Of a stretch of DNA of 64,000 nucleotides, positions 57,901 through 64,000 are shown in pieces (position 1 is the stretch's first letter; each line of letters opens with the position of its first letter). Below the pieces are notes generated by a model, which had not been told where the DNA came from, searched no databases, and saw only the letters and a program-made list of their open reading frames with translations. This DNA is from Ulva prolifera (taxonomy: Eukaryota; Chlorophyta; Ulvophyceae; Ulvales; Ulvaceae): contig CM041198.1 of the NCBI GenBank assembly GCA_023078555.1, positions 10,153,836 to 10,217,835 on the forward strand, written 5' to 3'. Both the position numbers and the translations under genes were made by a program.

Positions 57901-58415
57901 CCCGCTACGGACCGCACACGCCATGGCGCAGCAGACATTCCAAAACGATTACATACCTGCCCAACTTGACATTAGGCGGCTAAGAACGTGTCGTTCTCGC
58001 CAGTACGCAACCCGGCAGTCGCGGTCATGGCAGGCACCATATCTGCAGGTCAACGCCAACGTTTACTGAACCACCACCTGCTCACCAGTAATAGACCGAT
58101 CGAGTGATTTAACGGCTTTAGTGGCATTCAAGCTGACAAGAGCGTCTTGGATCGCATCTACGGTACCCGCCTGTTGGGCATGCACTCACCGAAACACGCT
58201 GGACACGGTCGACATGCCAGCCCGTTTATTTCCGAGGACACACGGTATGCAACCTGTAACATGATTTGATATTTCTGCACGTGATGGGGTGCAATTGCCA
58301 GCCCACAGGAGTCGATCACGAAGCACCGAAGTCGAGTAAAAGGGCCCGTGATAAAGGGTCCAAAAAGCGTCACGGGCGCCTGTCACGGCCGTGCACGGGT
58401 GAAGTCGTTCTTGTA
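54936..58415. mobile_element. Candidate 3.5-kb DNA element with subterminal CCCGTGAC repeats
   Basis: Left TACAAGAACGACTTTCACCCG (from 54936) matches, reverse-complemented, the right end CACGGGTGAAGTCGTTCTTGTA with one single-base gap. Next to the left end is the palindrome CCCGTGACATGTCACGGG (54954-54971) and another TGTCACGGG near 54992. Near the right end CCCGTGA, GTCACGGG, TGTCACGGC and GCACGGG occur within about 60 bp. Arrays of one short motif beside both termini are typical transposase-binding sites. No transposase was recognised inside. Both termini are flanked by or begin with TA; a longer target duplication was not found. Confidence 0.55.
54954..54971. repeat. 18-bp perfect palindrome
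   Basis: CCCGTGACATGTCACGGG, directly inside the left end of the candidate element. Confidence 0.9.
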
Positions 58416-58564
58416 GTGTTCGTAACGAACTGCGTGTGTCGCATGGCTCGCAGTTGGAGTTGTGATGCATACTGTCGGTCAGCAAAATGCTATTGGGGGC
58501 TTATAGGCGAAAAAGTAAACTATTCTGTGAAATTCATCGCTGAAAACCGAAATGTTCAGCACCC

Positions 58565-58630
58565 CATATCGCGAGCGAAGCGAGCGATTAAATAATGCAA
58601 CCACCCACCTATCGCGAGAGAAGCGAGCAG
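58565..58630. repeat. GCGAAGCGAGC-type short palindromic repeats
   Basis: GCGAGCGAAGCGAGCGATT and GCGAGAGAAGCGAGCAGAA about 45 bp apart. The same GCGAAGCGAGC core lies in the hAT-like element near 53753. Such dispersed cores are familiar from green-algal organelle genomes. Confidence 0.6.
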
Positions 58631-59071
58631 AAAAGAAACCCTTACGGGCCTCAATCGCTTGGCGCTGCTGAAATAGAACGCATACTCACTGGAGCGAGCA
58701 GCGTCGTTGTCATACACCCAAGAACCAGAGCACACATGGGGCGCCCAAAGAAAGCCAGGCTGCTAGGCCCGGACTTCCAGTTTGCTAGTCTTTACAATGG
58801 CGCAGCCCGAGGCTTTACTAATGCATGTACTCTCGATAATGATCAGCCCGTAGAGCCCGAGCCTGAAGTTGCTGACACTAGTGACGCCGAGCTCGCTGCG
58901 AAACCACAGCGTGTACCGTTCAACCCATTCGACGATCGGTGGAAGGACCTGAGGCTCTGCAATCCATCTGATCCCACGGATAATTCTTGGATCTGCACTA
59001 TTTGCGAAGCAGATCCAACGACCGGAGAGGACGAGCTTGCATTCTCTGCCATGTCTTTTTTTGAAGAATAA
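58595..59071 (+). CDS. Hypothetical small protein (possible single or last exon)
   Basis: 158-codon frame; a more likely start is Met at 58736 (MGRPKKARLLGPDFQFASLY). The protein is acidic in the middle (EPEPEVADTSDAELA) and ends with WICTICEADPTTGEDELAFS and a short tail before the stop, a CxxC pair with Trp-rich context (FDDRWKDLRL). The composition is protein-like, but I recognise no family and see no clear splice signals or partner exons. Unproven. Confidence 0.3.
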   Translation: MQPPTYRERSEQKRNPYGPQSLGAAEIERILTGASSVVVIHPRTRAHMGRPKKARLLGPDFQFASLYNGAARGFTNACTLDNDQPVEPEPEVADTSDAELAAKPQRVPFNPFDDRWKDLRLCNPSDPTDNSWICTICEADPTTGEDELAFSAMSFFEE

Positions 59072-59463
59072 GTATAGAAACCGACTCGACGTGCACTTAG
59101 AAGCATGCATGCGCCTCAAAATGTAGCAACTGTACACGCCGAGAACATTTCCTTTCCATGCAGCCTACCAAGTGTGCACGGCAAAGAATCGGCGCTTGTA
59201 GTGATGTAAGCTAAGATTAAGTTACACATATCTGGCCATTGTATGGCAAAGCAAACAAACAGTGTAGTGATGTAAGCTGCCGGTAAGGTTGAGTGTCACT
59301 GTCACCGCAAATTCGCGCTATGTCGCGGCTTAAGACATAAAAGAATTCAGATTCTGAGCCGAAATCGCTTAGCTTCAATATGGAATAGATACTTTTGTCT
59401 GGTGCAATCGCTTGTTAAGACAGAGGTGCTAAAAGCCTAGAAAAAACGCTGCTGTGGTGTGGG

Positions 59464-60874
59464 AGGGGGTCATCCACTCCCGCTAAAGGGTGGTCCCCCC
59501 CCGGGCGCGCAAAATTCGCTGCGAAACAGAGAAATTGGGGAAGGTTTCCACTATTGTCTATGTTGAATGAACAATCGTAGTGTTTTAGTTCGGAGTCTTG
59601 GGCAAAATGGGTCACAATCGCCGAAATGGCCGGTCTGGTTGGGGAGAACCTCGATTTGCCGTCCTCGGCTCCCCAATGTTGCCCAGTGTCTCAGCTCCTT
59701 TCCCAATCTTTCCCAAACTTCTTCTACAACCTTTGCTATTGTGTTATGTTGCCCCTAGACGGCCGCGCTGCATCGAATTTGTCAATTGGGAGGCAGCTGA
59801 TTCGTGCACGTTGAGACGGCACGCAGGGGTAACAGTGCACAAGTGAGACAAAGCGAGTAGCTTTAACTGTGTCTATTCGAAAATTATCACACCATTTTAC
59901 GTGTCTTGGCATCTGCAGTTTCAGCGCTCTCGAATCGTTCCTGTCGCTCTGACAGGGCAGCAGACGGTGACCCGGAGGTGCACCAAATGGACCCTGCTTG
60001 ACAACATAAGCAAAATCACGAGAGCATATAAACTCGTTTTGTTGCCTGGACATCGACAGGAACCAAGTCACAGCCGTTCGGAGCATTTGTGCTCGTGCAG
60101 TGTGCAAGCCAATGCAGTTGCAGAGCTGAACAACGGTCGAGGCTAAAACGGGCCCACATACAGGATGCAAGTCCACATCCTGGAGTAAGTGGCGTAGTGT
60201 GGTCGATGTGTTTAGTGAGGTGGCGAGTCTGTCGTGGAGAAATTGAGTGCCTGACATCATCCGATGTGGGCTACTTCTCGCGAGGACGCTGTCAAACAGC
60301 GCAGAATGCTTGTTCCGACTGCTGATCTAATGGTCGTGTTTTGGTATGCGATGAGCACGTGGTTGCGTCGCGTTACGAAAGAACTGTGCGTGCAAACGTG
60401 CCATACAGCCGTCGACGCACGTAATCGGCGTTGTCTCATTGATCAACGACACTGCTTAACATATAACAAAAACACCATCGATCGACGCTTGCTTGCCGTC
60501 TCCGGCAAGTTGATTGGCAGCCGAACGACACTACGTACTGTACACACTGTGTCGGGTCACCCGCATACAACGGAAATACACCAACCACAAAGCTGGCAAC
60601 ATATTATAGCCTATTTATGGCGTGGTTCGTGTTCTGGAAGCAAAGGCGAGTGATTGGGGACGTTATCTCTTCGTTCTGTCGATATTGGGGAGAATGGCTG
60701 ATTTGTGCCGAAAAGGGTACGAACCTTGGGGACTTTTCCCAAGACTGAGATCGAACACTACGAGTTCCCAACCTACCTAAACAATAGTGGAAACCTTCCC
60801 CAATTTCTCTGTTTCGCAGCGAATTTTGCGCGCCCGGGGGGGGACCACCCTTTAGCGGGAGTGGATGACCCCCT
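59464..60874. mobile_element. Non-autonomous transposon with 94-bp perfect TIRs and 8-bp TSD
   Basis: 1411 bp. The first 94 bp (59464-59557, starting AGGGGGTCATCCACTCCCGC) are the exact reverse complement of the last 94 bp (60781-60874). Weaker inverted similarity (CGTAGTGTT, AGTCTTGGG and TTGGGGAGAA blocks) continues perhaps 100-150 bp inward. GGTGTGGG flanks it directly at 59456-59463 and 60875-60882. An 8-bp duplication fits hAT, Mutator-like, Merlin or P elements; the long arms favour a Mutator-like or hAT MITE. A 174-codon open frame inside (minus 59736-60260) has no recognised transposase motif. Confidence 0.9.
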
Positions 60875-60882
60875 GGTGTGGG

Positions 60883-62085
60883 CTGGCCAGGTGGATTCAG
60901 GTTATGCAAAGGCCCCATCAGTTTTCATGCTGTGGTGAGTTCTTGTGGTTGCTTGTGTTGCATCCGGTCGCTGGTTTGGCTTGATGTTTTTTTGTTTGCT
61001 TTGCCATACAATGGCCCGATATGTGTATCTTACGTATCCGTTTTCATGGCACCGCTGCAATTGTGACGCCACGCTGCATGATGATCCAGACGCACCACAT
61101 GCATATGTCCATGCTCGATTTTGCGTGGGTACGCGTTGACCCAACAAGCAAGGAAATGCATGAACTGCGGGTGCTCATCCTGGCGTACTGGGTCAGCAAC
61201 ATCATCGTTCATGACGGCGTCATGAATATGGTGGTCCAGGTGTAGCGAAATCATATGATTCAACGGCGATGGCACAGTAGAGCGCCAAGCTCCCATATAC
61301 ATTCGACATCAGGATGATCACCGCAAATTAGACCGACACGGCAGTGCCAAGAGATGTCGATGGTATGTTTGAGGCTTGATCAAATGTCAAAGATGTCTCC
61401 TGGATCACCATTGCTCTACCTGTATGCTCAAGCTTGGCAGCGGGCACCGCGACATAGCAATTTTACTGCCGACCTGCATGTCGCACTTCAGTCACACATA
61501 CCACACCAGCGTGACTTTTGGAATGATTGATGTCATCAGTTTCCTGGCTGTGTACTCGAATGAATGCATACGGCGCCAGCTTCCGCAAACAAAGATTGAT
61601 GCAGACTGGTGTCGTTGTCATGCGTATGTGTCTGGAACGAGCACCTGGACGATTCAATTTGTGCGATGTCTCTGAACATCAGATTTATGTGACCTTTACG
61701 ATGCATCGCTTGCGATCGTGTCCGGGTATCTGTGCCTACCTGCAGATCAACCAACTTCCAGTTGGTTCCCGGCTGCTTGGCTGCGTTATTCTATGTCACA
61801 GAATTTATATTTCTCTGATGAAGAAATGTGTATGAGGTGATCCCTGGGAAGAGTGCCAGAGACACGGTGTGTGCCGATGAACAGAATCGTTTCTATCCGA
61901 ATTTCCGGCAATCCGTGGCGTGACTAGCCCAATTTCTTTTCTCATTGATCACCTTATTTCTAGCAAGGACGATGTGTCTTGCCTGTGGACCCGGTGGTTT
62001 GCATGCGTGAGCCAGCTCGTCCGTCATCGATGCCTCCCCAGCGCACACGTGCAACTCGACGCTGAGCCAGAAGCATCTCTGGACA
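60883..62085. other. Spacer before the coiled-coil gene
   Basis: Short frames only. The right end (about 61.87-62.08 kb) may hold a leader exon or 5' UTR of the downstream gene. Confidence 0.4.
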
Positions 62086-63775
62086 ATGTCTGCATCAAGT
62101 AGTTCATGCTGTCTGCAGATGTCGATACAGAAGCCAAGTGCGTTTGCGACAGGCGAAGGCCCACAGATTGGACAACCACAGACCTCTGCCTCGCCTCCAG
62201 GCCAGCAACCTCTTACACGAGGATGGAGCTTTCCGCAGGGAAACACAGAGTCACCTGCAACTCCACCGTCGTTTGCCCCCGCACAAGCTTCGTCCGCAGG
62301 AGCGACAGCCATGCAGTCTCATGGGGTTTTCTCTTCTGCCAGTGCTAGCTCCATGACCATCCCAGGATCGCAGTATCTGTCGCCAAACAACATCAGCAAA
62401 CGTCGGATGAGCAGGCATCAATCTCTTCCGGTGCCTGGAGATCAATTCGCTTCCCTGGTGAAACGCCAAGAAGCGGCTCGGCTGAGGAAGATCAGCAATG
62501 GCCTATGTCGCAGTGCTTCTGTTAGCAGCACAGGTGCCATGGGAGCTGCTCACGGTATCAGTATTCCTGGGGCTAGTACCAGCAGCATGAAGGGCACAGG
62601 GTCGCAAGCCCAGCAACAACAGTGCTCCAGTAGCATGCTCAGTTCGGCACAGTCTTCCTCGCAGATGTCGTCACTCATGCAAGCATCCATCATGCAGAAT
62701 AGCATGATGCTGACACAGATGATGAATCAGCGTATAGCATCAAGTAATGCAGCCTTCAGGCAAAATCACATGGCCCATGGCCACCAGCTTCCCCAGGTAT
62801 GCTTGCAGCAGCGACACGTGCCTGCACAACTATCTGCACTGCATCCAGTGATCGTCCATGTAGTTCAATCATTTCCCTTGGCATCAATATTCATGCACCG
62901 AACCTTCGGCAGGTGCAGCAAGGACTCGAGCCACTGTGCAGGTTGCCAAGACCGTCACACCTGTGCATATTCAGCCGATGCCTGTCGTGTCCATGCAAAT
63001 TCCCACCGCGCCGTCCGAGACGCAATCCGGAACCTCGGCGCAGGCTTCATACAGCACCATGATGCCACCTAGGCCGGCCATCAATATGACTTTGCATGCG
63101 GTAAGCCCAGACAAGAGTGCTCAACAGCCAGGCAGTCACGGCTCAACCACGTCAGCATCACCCCCTCAAGCCCAGGCACCTGGCGCCAGCCCTCCGGTTG
63201 AGCCATCCGCCCGCATGGCAGCCGAGCTGGTTGTCATGCTGGGGGCGAAAATGAAAGAGATCTGTGAGCACCAAACGGTGCTTGTGGAGCAGATGCAGCG
63301 CATGCGAGAGAAGATTGACGAGAAGGATGAGATGATCAGGAAGCTGCAGGAGCATGAGCGGACCGACACAGCAGCGCATGTGCATGAACGAGGGCGAATG
63401 TCACATGAGCTGCTGCGCCTGAAAGAGCAGGTCCAGGAGATTCAGTCTCTGAGCGAGGCGATGCCAGAGTCAGTCTCTGAGCGAGCTCCGACGCGAAATC
63501 GTCTCGCCGATGGTGTCGCTAAGCAGGTTTCAGAGCTTAATATCGATTCAGGCGACACTGATGAGGACTGCTCGACAATCAAAGGCGATGACCCGGATGG
63601 TGAAGAGCCATCCACTGCCAGTACTGCTGACGACAAGACTGCCAGTCGCCCAAGTAGTGTCACCAAGACCTCCGGCAGATACTACTTTAAACCAACAACA
63701 AGCAGTGCCCGCAGGAAGAGGCGCGAGCTGGACGACCTCTTCAGGCCTAAGGACAGCCACCACAGCACCCACTGA
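62086..63775 (+). CDS. Low-complexity, coiled-coil protein of unknown function
   Basis: Two supported exons, 62086-62796 and 62942-63775, joined in phase 0 (LPQ before GTATGC; VAKTV after TGCAG), about 514 aa. Met at 62086 is the first in frame; Met at 62119, which follows a CTGCAG, is an alternative if an intron lies upstream. Exon 1 is rich in Ser, Gln, Pro and Met (MSSLMQASIMQNSMMLTQMM) with a basic patch (SKRRMSRHQ). Exon 2 has a Pro/Ser region, then a heptad-rich coiled coil of about 80 residues (MKEICEHQTVLVEQMQRMRE, DEKDEMIRKLQEHE, LLRLKEQVQEIQSL), an acidic segment, and a basic C-terminus (TSSARRKRRELDDLFRP). This suggests a nuclear or scaffold protein. I do not recognise a family. 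Confidence 0.65.
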
Positions 63776-64000
63776 CCCATTGCCAGGCTAAGCTGGTTCA
63801 ACCTAAGTTGCTAGCAGCAGAGTCGTAAACTTCATGCTGGGCATCTTGCATGGTGTACATAGATGATGGCATCTGCCTCAGAAATAACAGGCATTCTCTG
63901 CTCCCGGCGGGAGAAATTCACATTATTTTTATCTCGATATCTGAAATTGTATGGCCGGATCGCATCATGCTGCTGTGTACAAATGTAGTTGGTCCTTTGC
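63776..64000. other. 3' flank of the coiled-coil gene
   Basis: No further exon recognised. AT-richer sequence from 63.9 kb is probably 3' UTR or downstream spacer. Confidence 0.4.

Overview
This is eukaryotic nuclear DNA, most likely from a unicellular green alga. That assignment is inference. It rests on short GT-AG introns, mostly with TGCAG-type acceptors, intron-rich genes of plant/algal families, heavy G-rich and GT-rich simple sequence, and a TGTAA element downstream of one gene. There is no bacterial operon structure, no rRNA or tRNA gene and no CRISPR array that I can see.

Host genes are islands in repeat-rich DNA. (1) 4.3-5.6 kb, plus: an unrecognised multi-exon gene. (2) 9.7-11.7 kb and 14.8-16.9 kb, plus: two tandem ZIP-family metal transporters, each predicted at 305 aa from five exons. 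(3) 18.3-20.1 kb and 22.4-24.1 kb, minus: two tandem EamA/drug-metabolite-type multi-spanning transporters, each with a central exon of exactly 301 nt. (4) 33.1-34.1 kb, plus: a small ankyrin-repeat protein. (5) 35.7-37.1 kb, plus: gamma-SNAP, predicted at 322 aa and fully reconstructed. (6) About 40.3-45.1 kb, plus: an OSCA/CSC1/TMEM63-type mechanosensitive channel with a long Pro-rich tail. (7) 62.1-63.8 kb, plus: a low-complexity and coiled-coil protein. Gamma-SNAP (vesicle fusion), the ZIPs (metal import into the cytosol) and the channel are housekeeping or membrane functions; I see no pathway joining them.

Mobile DNA fills much of the rest. A complete Ty1/copia retrotransposon (46508-53101) has an intact 1852-aa polyprotein, 356-bp LTRs that look identical by eye, a PBS, a PPT and a 5-bp target duplication. 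Fragments of non-LTR (LINE-like) elements sharing a C-terminal domain lie at 0.5-2.6, 7.1-8.7, 12.8-14.5, 29.0-32.0, 45.6-46.3 and 54.6-54.9 kb. Two tiny 5'-truncated insertions with target duplications lie at 2.9 and 9.1 kb. DNA-transposon-like elements without a recognisable transposase lie at 53686-54569 and 59464-60874 (both with 8-bp target duplications), 13304-14420 (nested in a LINE tail), 34378-34925, 24959-28519 (long inverted arms enclosing a 183-bp tandem repeat that stays open in frame) and 54936-58415 (subterminal CCCGTGAC arrays).

The most interesting items are the intact and probably young copia element, the transposase-free inverted-repeat elements, the 61-residue repeat ORF inside the long inverted repeat, and the shared TTGTAA-type 3' end of the LINE families. 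Exon boundaries were read by eye from splice consensus and paralogue comparison; 5' ends of several genes are unresolved.
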